From Betaproteobacteria bacterium (lineage in GTDB: Bacteria; Pseudomonadota; Gammaproteobacteria; Burkholderiales; SG8-39), in the NCBI GenBank assembly GCA_009693435.1, contig SHXF01000036.1, forward strand, positions 1-41,520: a stretch of 41,520 bases of DNA, given 5' to 3'. The position numbers and the translations under genes are program-made. The notes below the pieces were generated by a model, which searched no databases, was not told the DNA's origin, and saw only the letters and a program-made list of their open reading frames with translations. Of this stretch, positions 31,593-40,208 are shown piece by piece. Every line of letters starts with the position of its first letter. Within the stretch, counting starts at the first letter, position 1.

Positions 31593-34204
31593 GTTGTAGC
31601 TCCCTCTCTCACCCCGGATTGCTACACTCATATGTTGTTGTTCAGCGCGCGCGGCTGGGTTGTAGCTCCCTCTCTCACCCCGGATTGCTACACTTACGCA
31701 GACGCCATCAAAGCCGCCGACGCCGTTGTAGCTCCCTCTCTCACCCCGGATTGCTACACTCGCGCAGCCTCATCCCAGGTAGTCGAAATGGTTGTAGCTC
31801 CCTCTCTCACCCCGGATTGCTACACTGAGCCGATCGAACCCGCGCGGCCCATCATTGTTGTAGCTCCCTCTCTCACCCCGGATTGCTACACTCGATTCTT
31901 CCGAGCGGCCCCGTGTAGGCCCGTTGTAGCTCCCTCTCTCACCCCGGATTGCTACACTCCCTACTTCATTCGTCCACGCATTGCTTCCGTTGTAGCTCCC
32001 TCTCTCACCCCGGATTGCTACACTTGCCCGCCAGGTCCGCGCACATAGACCATTGTTGTAGCTCCCTCTCTCACCCCGGATTGCTACACTGGGTTGTACG
32101 GGATAGCTAGTGCCGCCGCAGTTGTAGCTCCCTCTCTCACCCCGGATTGCTACACTTGCGGCGGCTGAATTGGCGGCGGAGGCTGTGTTGTAGCTCCCTC
32201 TCTCACCCCGGATTGCTACACTCACGAGCATTTCGCCATTGGCGGTAGTTTTGTTGTAGCTCCCTCTCTCACCCCGGATTGCTACACTCGAGGATGGCCT
32301 GTGGCCGATGGAAGGGTTGTTGTAGCTCCCTCTCTCACCCCGGATTGCTACACTTGCCGGTAGGTCGCGGATGTCGCCCTTGATGTTGTAGCTCCCTCTC
32401 TCACCCCGGATTGCTACACTCGACCCGCAGGAGATGGCGCAGGCGGCTGAGTTGTAGCTCCCTCTCTCACCCCGGATTGCTACACTCTCGGCTGGCACTG
32501 GCCCGGCGTGGGCCTCGTTGTAGCTCCCTCTCTCACCCCGGATTGCTACACTATGAATGCGCCTGTGCCTCTTACTACCGTTGTTGTAGCTCCCTCTCTC
32601 ACCCCGGATTGCTACACTCCATGCCAGAATCATTCCACGACGAGCATCGTTGTAGCTCCCTCTCTCACCCCGGATTGCTACACTTGGGCGTGGTCCCGCA
32701 GTCGAAGATACCGGGTTGTAGCTCCCTCTCTCACCCCGGATTGCTACACTTGAAATTCAAATTGCTGGATGATGAAAAGTGTTGTAGCTCCCTCTCTCAC
32801 CCCGGATTGCTACACTCATATGTTGTTGTTCACTGCGTCAGGATGGGTTGTAGCTCCCTCTCTCACCCCGGATTGCTACACTCTCGCGGGCCCGTGGCAC
32901 ATCGGAGTTCACGTTGTAGCTCCCTCTCTCACCCCGGATTGCTACACTCAGCGCGTGACGAGGGCGGCGATATTGGAAGTTGTAGCTCCCTCTCTCACCC
33001 CGGATTGCTACACTCTCGGCTGGCACTGGCCCGGCGTGGGCCTCGTTGTAGCTCCCTCTCTCACCCCGGATTGCTACACTGCACAGCGAAGGCGATCGCG
33101 GCAACGCCGGGGTTGTAGCTCCCTCTCTCACCCCGGATTGCTACACTGGTGGGAATGTGGATAACTCTGCACCAGAGGTTGTAGCTCCCTCTCTCACCCC
33201 GGATTGCTACACTAATGCGCCAGTGGCACTGACCCCTTATCTGGTTGTAGCTCCCTCTCTCACCCCGGATTGCTACACTCTCGGCTGGCACTGGCCCGGC
33301 GTGGGCCTCGTTGTAGCTCCCTCTCTCACCCCGGATTGCTACACTAATCGGCAATTGCGCTACGCCGCGCCGATGGTTGTAGCTCCCTCTCTCACCCCGG
33401 ATTGCTACACTGATCTTGCGTGCGGATATGGCTCCGTTAGAGTTGTAGCTCCCTCTCTCACCCCGGATTGCTACACTAAGTCCCACGGTGATGTCGTCAT
33501 GTCCATCGTTGTAGCTCCCTCTCTCACCCCGGATTGCTACACTAATTCATGACTGCAGGCGGCGACCAAGACCGTTGTAGCTCCCTCTCTCACCCCGGAT
33601 TGCTACACTCAATTCCTGCAAATAGTCCCGCGACGGGACGTTGTAGCTCCCTCTCTCACCCCGGATTGCTACACTCGCGGCCGCAGCCTCGCCGTAATTG
33701 ACGAGGTTGTAGCTCCCTCTCTCACCCCGGATTGCTACACTTCCGAGCAGGTTGATGACGCCCGGGCCGCTGTTGTAGCTCCCTCTCTCACCCCGGATTG
33801 CTACACTCAATACGGCGCAATACCCCCTTGTATGCGGGGTTGTAGCTCCCTCTCTCACCCCGGATTGCTACACTGTGGACCACCGAGACACTGACGCCGA
33901 GGTTGTTGTAGCTCCCTCTCTCACCCCGGATTGCTACACTTACTGCGCAGTTGGCAGCCTTTGAAAATGAGTTGTAGCTCCCTCTCTCACCCCGGATTGC
34001 TACACTACTGCATTTAGCGCAACGCGCCTTCAATACGTTGTAGCTCCCTCTCTCACCCCGGATTGCTACACTATCTTGGCTTAGGTATGAGAATGATCTT
34101 GTGTTGTAGCTCCCTCTCTCACCCCGGATTGCTACACTAATGAACGTCATAAGGAGTACGCATAATGGGTTGTAGCTCCCTCTCTCACCCCGGATTGCTA
34201 CACT
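31593..34204 (+). CRISPR. Type II-C CRISPR array, 40 repeats and 39 spacers
   Basis: Forty 36-bp repeats, identical as far as I can read them, beginning GTTGTAGCTCCC and ending GGATTGCTACACT. Spacers are 30 bp except two of 31 bp (after repeats 23 and 34). Repeat starts run from 31593 to 34169 with period 66. The repeat resembles that of Neisseria meningitidis type II-C. Its last nine bases TGCTACACT resemble the extended -10 element TGCTACAAT through which Neisseria repeats each drive a crRNA, so plus-strand transcription from within repeats is likely. The crRNA strand is fixed by the tracrRNA: the anti-repeat pairs with this strand. Spacers 14, 22 and 26 are identical; spacers 1 and 19 are related. 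No degenerate terminal repeat marks the old end. Confidence 0.98.
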
Positions 34205-34217
34205 CGACCTTGTGGAA

Positions 34218-34247
34218 AACCCCGTCCAGCCTAGGCTGGACGGGGTT
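34218..34247 (-). terminator. Hairpin terminator of the cas operon
   Basis: A perfect 14-bp stem: AACCCCGTCCAGCC (34218-34231), TA, GGCTGGACGGGGTT (34234-34247). Read on the minus strand it ends in TTTT, so it suits the leftward cas9-cas1-cas2 message, whose last stop is 20 bases upstream. The symmetrical stem may also slow transcripts leaving the array rightwards. Confidence 0.8.
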
Positions 34248-34267
34248 CGTCCATGAAAAATTTCACC

Positions 34268-34600
34268 TCAAAACAAGAGCATCTGATTGGCTTTGACCGC
34301 TTTTTCCTGAAATAGCGGCAGTCCGACCAGGAGTTTCGTACCCGCATACTGCTTCTCGGTAACGGTCAGGCAACGAACCGATCCGTTCGGCGGTAAATTG
34401 TCAATCAGGCGTTTCATGTGCTTTTGCTCGGCGTCGCTGCCGTTGAGGATTCGCCCGTACACCGAAAATTGAATCATGTCGAAGCCGTCATTGATGAGAA
34501 AGCGACGGAATACTGTGTAAGCGCGGCGGTCGGCGCGAGTACCGACCGGGAGGTCGAAGAATACGAGCAGGCGCATGTGCCGTCGCGTCCCAATTCCCAC
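34268..34600 (-). CDS. cas2: Cas2 endoribonuclease-like adaptation protein
   Basis: A 110-residue Cas2. The ferredoxin-fold start RLLVFFDLPVGTRADRRAY with the conserved Asp16 is diagnostic, followed by the helix FRRFLINDGFDMIQFSVYGR. Cas2 dimers bridge Cas1 dimers in the spacer-integration complex. The GTG at 34600 gives a short leader (MGIGTRRH) like that of other type II Cas2 proteins; ATG at the complement of 34574-34576 is the alternative. It lies three bases after cas1 and is last in the operon. Confidence 0.93.
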   Translation of the reverse strand: MGIGTRRHMRLLVFFDLPVGTRADRRAYTVFRRFLINDGFDMIQFSVYGRILNGSDAEQKHMKRLIDNLPPNGSVRCLTVTEKQYAGTKLLVGLPLFQEKAVKANQMLLF

Positions 34601-34603
34601 GCT

Positions 34604-35509
34604 TCACGACTCGCGAAGATGCTGGCGCAATCCGATGAGTGTGGGCAGTTCCAGCAGACTTTCGGATCCACCGTCGTAAATGCGAGCAAGACTTTCAACG
34701 GCTTGTTCGATAGCGTCCAGGGCGGACATGACCCCTCGGGGCATCGCCATATCCACGTTGAGTAACGCAACCAGCGCTGCCTTATCAGCGGGCTGCAGCT
34801 CGGCGACATCTGCCATCCGATGTCTTACGACAAAGAGATCGACGAGCGGACGAAAAGGCTCGATCAGGTCATCGGCAAGGTTGAAGGCGTTTTGCTCGCT
34901 GGCGTGAAAGAGTCCGATCGAAGGCAGCAGACCGTGCGCAACGAGACCACGCGCAATAGTGCCGCGCAGCACCGCATACCCGTAGTCCAGCGCTGCGTTT
35001 ACCCAGCGCTCATCCCCTCGGCGAAATGCTTTTCCGAAAATCCTCGGGAAGTAAAATGCAGCAGCCTGGCCTTCCAGATTCTCGTTGTCGCCCGAGCGGA
35101 CGCGGCGTGCATAGGACTCCAGTCTGTCCTCTCCTTCCACATCCGCCAGTTTCATGCATGCTGCCTGATTGGCGATCTTGCGGCGCACGATGGTTGCCCA
35201 AGTCTGTTTCGCCAGCGGGCGTGGCAGATCCAGCTGTAAGCGCATCCATCGCGTTGCTCGCGAATGAGAAAGAAAAGGCAGGAACACGCCACTGGGATGA
35301 TGTGTATCGCTGGTGGCGAACAGACTGATTCCATATTCGCCGCAGGCAGAAAGCACCGGATGTGTGAGCGTAATCTCGCGATGGTTCAGCATGATTACCG
35401 CGATGTCTTCGAACGGAACGAAGGCCGTTTCTTCTTGCACGATCGCCAGCGAATAGTGCTCTCGCCGCAGTTTCGCAGGCCGCGAGATCATTACGCTACG
35501 CCAGACCAC
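34604..35509 (-). CDS. cas1: Cas1 integrase, type II
   Basis: A 301-residue Cas1, the metal-dependent integrase that inserts new spacers. The active site is visible as Glu147 in NLEGQAAAFYF, His202 in GLFHASEQNAF and Glu217 in ADDLIEPFRP. The start is GTG 35509 (VWRSVMISRPAKL, the usual Cas1 beginning), with a GGAG site inside the end of cas9, overlapping that gene by 14 bases. Only cas1 and cas2 accompany cas9, with no csn2 or cas4, which defines subtype II-C. Confidence 0.95.
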   Translation of the reverse strand: MVWRSVMISRPAKLRREHYSLAIVQEETAFVPFEDIAVIMLNHREITLTHPVLSACGEYGISLFATSDTHHPSGVFLPFLSHSRATRWMRLQLDLPRPLAKQTWATIVRRKIANQAACMKLADVEGEDRLESYARRVRSGDNENLEGQAAAFYFPRIFGKAFRRGDERWVNAALDYGYAVLRGTIARGLVAHGLLPSIGLFHASEQNAFNLADDLIEPFRPLVDLFVVRHRMADVAELQPADKAALVALLNVDMAMPRGVMSALDAIEQAVESLARIYDGGSESLLELPTLIGLRQHLRES

Positions 35510-38500
35510 GGCGGCGCTCCGGTCGGGCGGGGAATACGTTGCCTAGAACATCGACATGGAATTTCTCAAGGGATAGAGCGGTTTTTACGCCGATACCTTC
35601 GATCATTCCTTCCTTACCCACTTGCTGGTTGCGGTCATGGGCCCAGATATTGATGTTCCCAGTCCCGCGGTGACAACTTGAGTAGTAGCCAAGAATGGGT
35701 GTCTTACCTTTTTGGCTTACGCGCACCAAATCATTCGGATACAGAGAGAAGCACCACGCATAGCTGTCGTCGATCAGTGTCCAGATTTCTTCGTCCTTGA
35801 ACGCAATAATCGCCCGATTCGGCAGCCCCTTTACGCGGTGATGCACATACACCGGCACTAAGTGGAACCTGTCATCTTTGGTGAATACATCGACCCGCAG
35901 CATGCTGTCGTTTTTCGAGATGCCGCCGCGGACAGATATTCCAGAAAGTTTGTCGATCACCTGAGTGACGGTGCGCACGATTGGGCCGGTGGGATTGCCG
36001 TCTCTATCTGGTTTATGTAACGGATTGCTGGCAGGGAAAGCCTTGTCGCCTTTGCCGGCATTGGCCTCAAGTCGCGCACGGATAGCGGCGTACAGCTTCT
36101 CGTTACGATGCGGGTCTATTAGGCTGTCAAGGTCTTTTAGTGTCAGGCTGGTAAGCGGTTTCTTCTGCGTTACTCCACCTTGCGCTTTGAGCCGTTCCGG
36201 CTGCCCGTAAATTGTGTCCTTGTGTGCCGCGCCGCTGTTGCGCCGTTGCGGTGCGCGCGAGACAAACAGTGGCTGGACCACATTCAACTCATCGGCGGGG
36301 TAATTGCCCAACATCTCCAGTTCCGCTCGCATTCGCATTGGGTCATCGACGTTCAAGCGAACTTCAAGTTCCTGACGGAAGTGTGGCCAGGGATCGGGGA
36401 AGTGCTGGCGTAATTGCTGGAACATCGCGGGGTTTACGATTTCTCCGGTCTCCAGGTCGACGAAGCCCTCGTGCACCTGCTTGAGTTCCTTGCGACGGGC
36501 GTAGTCCGACAGGCGTTTGACCATGCTGTGGCTGCAAGCCGCGACCACCGTGGCATCGAGGGCGTGATGGCGGTCGCTGTCGCCGCGCACTTTTATCAGC
36601 CCCCAGCGGGCGCGAAGAAATGACGTGAGTTGGCCGCTGACCACGACACAGCGCTTCGTCTCGCTGCTGTCGGCGAGCTTCAGGTACTGCTCAACATAGT
36701 TATTGAAAAATCGGCAGATATAGCGGGTGTCATTTAGGTTGCGTTCCCTGAACTCCGCTGATTCCTTCTCACCAAAATCCTTGCGCAGCAATCGGCTGCG
36801 TTTGGCCAGGCGGTAGGCCTTGTTCGACTCGACAAAGGCAACGAATTGGCGCCAGCGCGGACCGTCACTGGATCCATCCAGATATTCGTAGGGCGTGCGG
36901 TTGCCTTTGTCGCGATTTTCCTTGGCATGGACCAGCGCCTTGTTGTTCTTGCTGTCGTCAAAACTCCGTGAGTACGGCAGCGCATGATCGATTTCGACGT
37001 AACCGGGTTCCAGCAGTCGGCCGAGGTCAATCGGTTCGATGGAGTAGGCGCACTTGCATTGCTGTTCCCGATAGAGCCGCCATTTCTCGAATTCCACGCC
37101 TTTGGGCAACTGACCGAAATGCTCGGCAAACCTCGCTTTGTCTTTTTCGTTCTGCTCCCGATATTCGGCTTGATCCTTCACGATTTTCTTGCGTTCGTCG
37201 AATGGCTTCGATAGGTCCCGCGCCAATTCGATGTGCACGGCACCAGGCGCGCCGTAATGGCGCACGAGTGCATTGACAACCTTGCGTGCCTGATTGAGCG
37301 CGCGCATCACGACAGGGTTGCGAGGGACGTCCATATCCTCGCTGAACACCATGCGCCCGTCCTTGTCACGGCCGGAGTACAGCGGCGGAAGATATTTGTG
37401 CTCGCCTTCCCCGACCACATGCAACTGGCTGTGATGATAGCCGGCTTGTTCGCACGCTTCGTCGTAGCGAAGCCCGGTCTCCATGTGCGGGACGATTTTT
37501 CGCAGCGCTTTCAGCGACAAGGCGTGAAATTTTTCGAATCGGATGCCTAGCAGGGCATCGATCATCACTCCCGCGCCAGGCAAAGTCAGCTTGCCTAGCT
37601 CAGTAACCACCTCTTCATCTTCCTTGTAGACGCTGAGCACCCACGCAATCTGATCAAGCAGCTCCGCCCGTCCATCGATTGCGGCGCCGGCCATTCCCTC
37701 CCATTCGGTTTCCAACCCGGCCTTCTTCAGCGTCGAGCGTATTTCCTGCCAAGCTGGGAGTTTCACCAGTGCTGCCGTTTCAGGGTCCTTCGCCTTGCCC
37801 TCCGCTTGCTGGGACGCGCTGGGATACGGCAGGCCGGGAAACCGAAACGACTCGGGCAGACGCCCGGCCTTGACCAGGGCGCTGCGCAACTGCTTGTAGG
37901 TGAAATCACCAATTTGCGAATACGGCAGCGGCAATGCGATTCTGCGCTCTTCCTCGTCCAACGGCCGAGTGCGGCCGTCCACGACAACGCGCAGATTGTT
38001 GAGCCGCGTCAACCAGACGTGGCGTTCGGCTGTGAAGCTGGCTTTGGGTGCGCGGTACTCGCCCTTCTCGAGAGTACATTTGCCTATCATTTTCAAGAGG
38101 TCGTTTCCCGCCAGCGCCGGCTTTTGTAACCAGAACAGTCCGCTTTTGCGGCCACCGTTTCCAAGGATGGCTGCCTCAAGCGCCGGTTCGGCGTGGGGGT
38201 TACCCAATTCACGTTGCTTCCTGAACAGCAGCGCCAGTTCTTTACCCAACAAGACGCGGGACAGAGCCTTGCCGTAATCGCCCTGTTTGTTTCGCTGAGC
38301 ATCGGGGAACTCGGCCAGTACCATTTCCGCCGCGCTGCGGTATTGCTTCTCTTGCATCAGCTTGGCGGTGCCCGCGAGACCTTGCTTGACTTTGCCACCT
38401 TCGCTTTTGGTGTCTGCCTCCGCTTTTTTCTCTTCGGCGCGGCTCGTCCAGTGGAAGCCCCGGTGTTTGCACAGGTGGTAGAGCGTCCTCGCCCATTCTT

Positions 38501-38849
38501 CGGCGTTCAACTGGCGATCGAGTCCTTCCTTCCGCAGTTGCCAGAGTGAATGTGGGAAAGGGTGTTGCGGCTGAAACAATCGTGGATCGTCGATAACGCC
38601 TTGGCGTTTTAGCAGGCGAGCCAGCTTAGTCAGCCGCCAGGCGCGGCGGCGCAAGCGACGGCGCGCCAGGCGTGCGGTGCGTCGAACCAAATTGAGGGAA
38701 TCACCTTCCTTGGCTGTCTCGGCTTTGTCGAATGCACGTACGCCGAGCGCAATGATTCTGTCCGGGGCGAGTACTGCCCATCCTACGGATGCAATGCCGA
38801 TATCCAGACCAAACGTGGGCGAGCCGGCCGATGCTGACTTGACGGACAT
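35496..38849 (-). CDS. cas9: Cas9, type II-C
   Basis: RNA-guided DNA endonuclease of 1117 residues. RuvC-I Asp16 is in FGLDIGIASVGWAVL and an arginine-rich bridge helix covers about 53-83. RuvC-II Glu541 is in VHIELARD, the HNH motif has Asp621-His622 and Asn645, and RuvC-III has His762 and Asp765 in HHALDATVVA. The PAM-interacting domain includes WCFSLYPNDLVRV and SCHRGTGNIN, then EGIGVKTALS near the end. All catalytic residues are present. It closely resembles N. meningitidis Cas9 (1082 residues, Asp16, His588); the 34-residue offset at the HNH histidine places the extra length in the REC lobe. ATG at the complement of 38847-38849 has GGGAGG at five bases. The frame continues upstream 42 codons through tracrRNA DNA, which is not used. 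First gene of a cas9-cas1-cas2 operon. Confidence 0.97.
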   Translation of the reverse strand: MSVKSASAGSPTFGLDIGIASVGWAVLAPDRIIALGVRAFDKAETAKEGDSLNLVRRTARLARRRLRRRAWRLTKLARLLKRQGVIDDPRLFQPQHPFPHSLWQLRKEGLDRQLNAEEWARTLYHLCKHRGFHWTSRAEEKKAEADTKSEGGKVKQGLAGTAKLMQEKQYRSAAEMVLAEFPDAQRNKQGDYGKALSRVLLGKELALLFRKQRELGNPHAEPALEAAILGNGGRKSGLFWLQKPALAGNDLLKMIGKCTLEKGEYRAPKASFTAERHVWLTRLNNLRVVVDGRTRPLDEEERRIALPLPYSQIGDFTYKQLRSALVKAGRLPESFRFPGLPYPSASQQAEGKAKDPETAALVKLPAWQEIRSTLKKAGLETEWEGMAGAAIDGRAELLDQIAWVLSVYKEDEEVVTELGKLTLPGAGVMIDALLGIRFEKFHALSLKALRKIVPHMETGLRYDEACEQAGYHHSQLHVVGEGEHKYLPPLYSGRDKDGRMVFSEDMDVPRNPVVMRALNQARKVVNALVRHYGAPGAVHIELARDLSKPFDERKKIVKDQAEYREQNEKDKARFAEHFGQLPKGVEFEKWRLYREQQCKCAYSIEPIDLGRLLEPGYVEIDHALPYSRSFDDSKNNKALVHAKENRDKGNRTPYEYLDGSSDGPRWRQFVAFVESNKAYRLAKRSRLLRKDFGEKESAEFRERNLNDTRYICRFFNNYVEQYLKLADSSETKRCVVVSGQLTSFLRARWGLIKVRGDSDRHHALDATVVAACSHSMVKRLSDYARRKELKQVHEGFVDLETGEIVNPAMFQQLRQHFPDPWPHFRQELEVRLNVDDPMRMRAELEMLGNYPADELNVVQPLFVSRAPQRRNSGAAHKDTIYGQPERLKAQGGVTQKKPLTSLTLKDLDSLIDPHRNEKLYAAIRARLEANAGKGDKAFPASNPLHKPDRDGNPTGPIVRTVTQVIDKLSGISVRGGISKNDSMLRVDVFTKDDRFHLVPVYVHHRVKGLPNRAIIAFKDEEIWTLIDDSYAWCFSLYPNDLVRVSQKGKTPILGYYSSCHRGTGNINIWAHDRNQQVGKEGMIEGIGVKTALSLEKFHVDVLGNVFPARPERRRGLA

Positions 38850-38866
38850 GAATTCCTCCCTATACT
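38839..38866 (+). promoter_or_regulatory. tracrRNA promoter overlapping the cas9 start
   Basis: TTGACG (38839-38844) and TATACT (38861-38866) are 16 bases apart, a good sigma70-type promoter that would start transcription near 38873, just before the anti-repeat. The -35 box overlaps cas9 codons 2-4 and the -10 lies across the cas9 ribosome-binding site on the other strand. Confidence 0.7.
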
Positions 38867-38872
38867 GGAAAC

Positions 38873-38972
38873 TGTTGCAGCAATCCGGGGTGAGAGCCGT
38901 TGCTACAATAAGGCTTAGTCGAAAGATTAAGCTGTATCCAAAAACCCGGTGGAGCAATCCACCGGGTTTTTT
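38873..38972 (+). ncRNA. tracrRNA
   Basis: About 100 nt. The anti-repeat AGCAATCCGGGGTGAGAG (38879-38896) is an exact reverse complement of 18 repeat bases. A short bulge (CCGTT) and GCTACAA (38902-38908) then pair with the repeat's first bases, as in Neisseria tracrRNA, where GCTACAATAAGG also follows. Next is a stem GCTTAGTC-GAAA-GATTAAGC (38913-38932, one G-U pair), then a terminator hairpin. It is expressed from the promoter at 38839 and divergent from cas9. It guides RNase III processing of crRNAs and binds Cas9. Confidence 0.92.
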
Positions 38973-39015
38973 CATGCACGGGTGAATCCGGCTAACTCTG
39001 AGACTCGTGTCTGGT
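38936..39015. repeat. Right copy of the CRISPR-locus flanking direct repeat
   Basis: Partner of 31220-31298. It includes the tracrRNA terminator and 43 further bases (GGGTGAAT, then ACTCTGAGACTCGTGTCTGGT region). Similarity stops after TGTCTGGT in both copies. The remaining gap to the Bug stop, 39016-39174, is AT-rich and shows no gene; a TTGACA at 39061 has no matching -10. Confidence 0.7.
38942..38972 (+). terminator. tracrRNA terminator
   Basis: A 12-bp stem AAACCCGGTGGA-GCAA-TCCACCGGGTTT (38942-38969) runs into TTTTTT (38967-38972), a standard intrinsic terminator that also forms the 3' hairpin of the tracrRNA. Confidence 0.9.
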
Positions 39016-39174
39016 TATGACCTTGCGCGCGCCCGATGCTGAGGATGGGGGCGCAGATAATTGACAACTTTACTTCACTAATGTCCCCATAGTGCGGACT
39101 ATTACAGCCGAATGCTATATATTTTTCAGTATTTTTATGAAGGCATTCGGGCACTGTCACCCTGTTCTCCGGCC

Positions 39175-40146
39175 CTATTCCGCCTGTATCCCCGCGTCCT
39201 TCACCACCCGTCCCCACATGGCCAGTTCCTGCTCGATGTACTTGCCCAGCGCTTCACTGGTCGAAGGCTGCGCTTCCATGCCGTGGGTGAACAACTGCTC
39301 GCGCACTTCGGGTGCGCCGAGCACGCGCATGAATTCGCGGTTGAGGCGCTCGATCACCTCGCGCGGCGTCCTGGAGGGCGCGACATAGGCATACCAGTTG
39401 GACGCTTCGTAGCCTGGGTAGCCCGATTCGGCAACCGTCGGCACGCCGGGAAAAAACGCCGAGCGCGTCGCGCCGGTGGTGGCGATCGCGCGGATCTTGC
39501 CCGCCTTGACGTGCGGCACCGCGGAGGGCGCGGAGGCGAACACCGACGGAATCTGTCCGCCCAGCAGGTCGCTCATCGCCGGCCCGCCGCCCTTGTAGGG
39601 GACGTGGACCAGGTCCGCTTTCGCCATCTGCTTCAGCAATTCTCCCGCCAGGTGGCCGGCGCCGCCCACGCCCGAGGTACCGTAGGTCATGGTACCCGGC
39701 CTGGCATTGGCGAGTTTCAGGTAGTCCGCGAGCGTGCTCGCGGGCACCGAGGGGTGCACCACCAACACGTTGGCGAACACCACCGCCATGCTGACAGGCG
39801 CGAGGTCGCGCTGCGGGTTGTAGGGCAACTTGCTGTTGAGGTGTGGCGCCACGGCGAGCGAACCGACATTGGCCAGCAGTATGGTGTGGCCGTCGGGAAC
39901 GGCTCGGGCCACCTGATCGGCGGCGATGTTGCCGCCCGCGCCGGCGCGGTTCTCCACCAGCACCTGCTGGCCGAGGTTGACGCCCAGCTTGCGCGCGATG
40001 ATTCGCGCCGCGATGTCGGTGCCGCCGCCGGGGGCAAATCCCACCACCATGGTCACCTGGCGTGACGGATACACCAGCTGCGCCATCGCTGCGGGGGCGG
40101 CGAGCGCAAGACATACAGCGAACACGTGTCGTCTGTATCCGGGCAT
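39175..40146 (-). CDS. Bug-family substrate-binding protein
   Basis: A 323-residue periplasmic receptor of the TctC/Bug family. The leader MPGYRRHVFAVCLALAAPAA ends at AMAQ and the mature part begins LVYPSRQVTMVVGFAPGGG. Other marks are VLVENRAGAGGNIAADQVAR and HVPYKGGGPAMSDLLGGQ. ATG at the complement of 40144-40146 has a strong AGGAGG site. It follows an enoyl-CoA hydratase by 62 bases on the same strand, suggesting that its ligand is an acid degraded through CoA thioesters. No TctA/B gene is adjacent. Confidence 0.9.
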   Translation of the reverse strand: MPGYRRHVFAVCLALAAPAAMAQLVYPSRQVTMVVGFAPGGGTDIAARIIARKLGVNLGQQVLVENRAGAGGNIAADQVARAVPDGHTILLANVGSLAVAPHLNSKLPYNPQRDLAPVSMAVVFANVLVVHPSVPASTLADYLKLANARPGTMTYGTSGVGGAGHLAGELLKQMAKADLVHVPYKGGGPAMSDLLGGQIPSVFASAPSAVPHVKAGKIRAIATTGATRSAFFPGVPTVAESGYPGYEASNWYAYVAPSRTPREVIERLNREFMRVLGAPEVREQLFTHGMEAQPSTSEALGKYIEQELAMWGRVVKDAGIQAE

Positions 40147-40208
40147 GGTCTCCTCCTTGCCGTTGCGTGCCTTGAAACAGGCCGTGAGTTGCCGCATGCT
40201 CGCCTGCG

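Noticed and set aside
31770..34150. Repeat-containing proteins translated through the CRISPR array, for example runs of SVAIRGERGSYN or VVAPSLTPDCYT
   Set aside because: They are only translations of the 36-bp repeat and 30-bp spacers, whose 66-bp period keeps the frame open.
38850..38975. 42-residue N-terminal extension of Cas9
   Set aside because: It would translate the tracrRNA region; the ATG at 38849 has a strong ribosome-binding site and gives the normal Cas9 start.
39061..39100. TTGACA as a promoter right of the CRISPR locus
   Set aside because: No -10 box at a suitable distance and no plus-strand gene follows.
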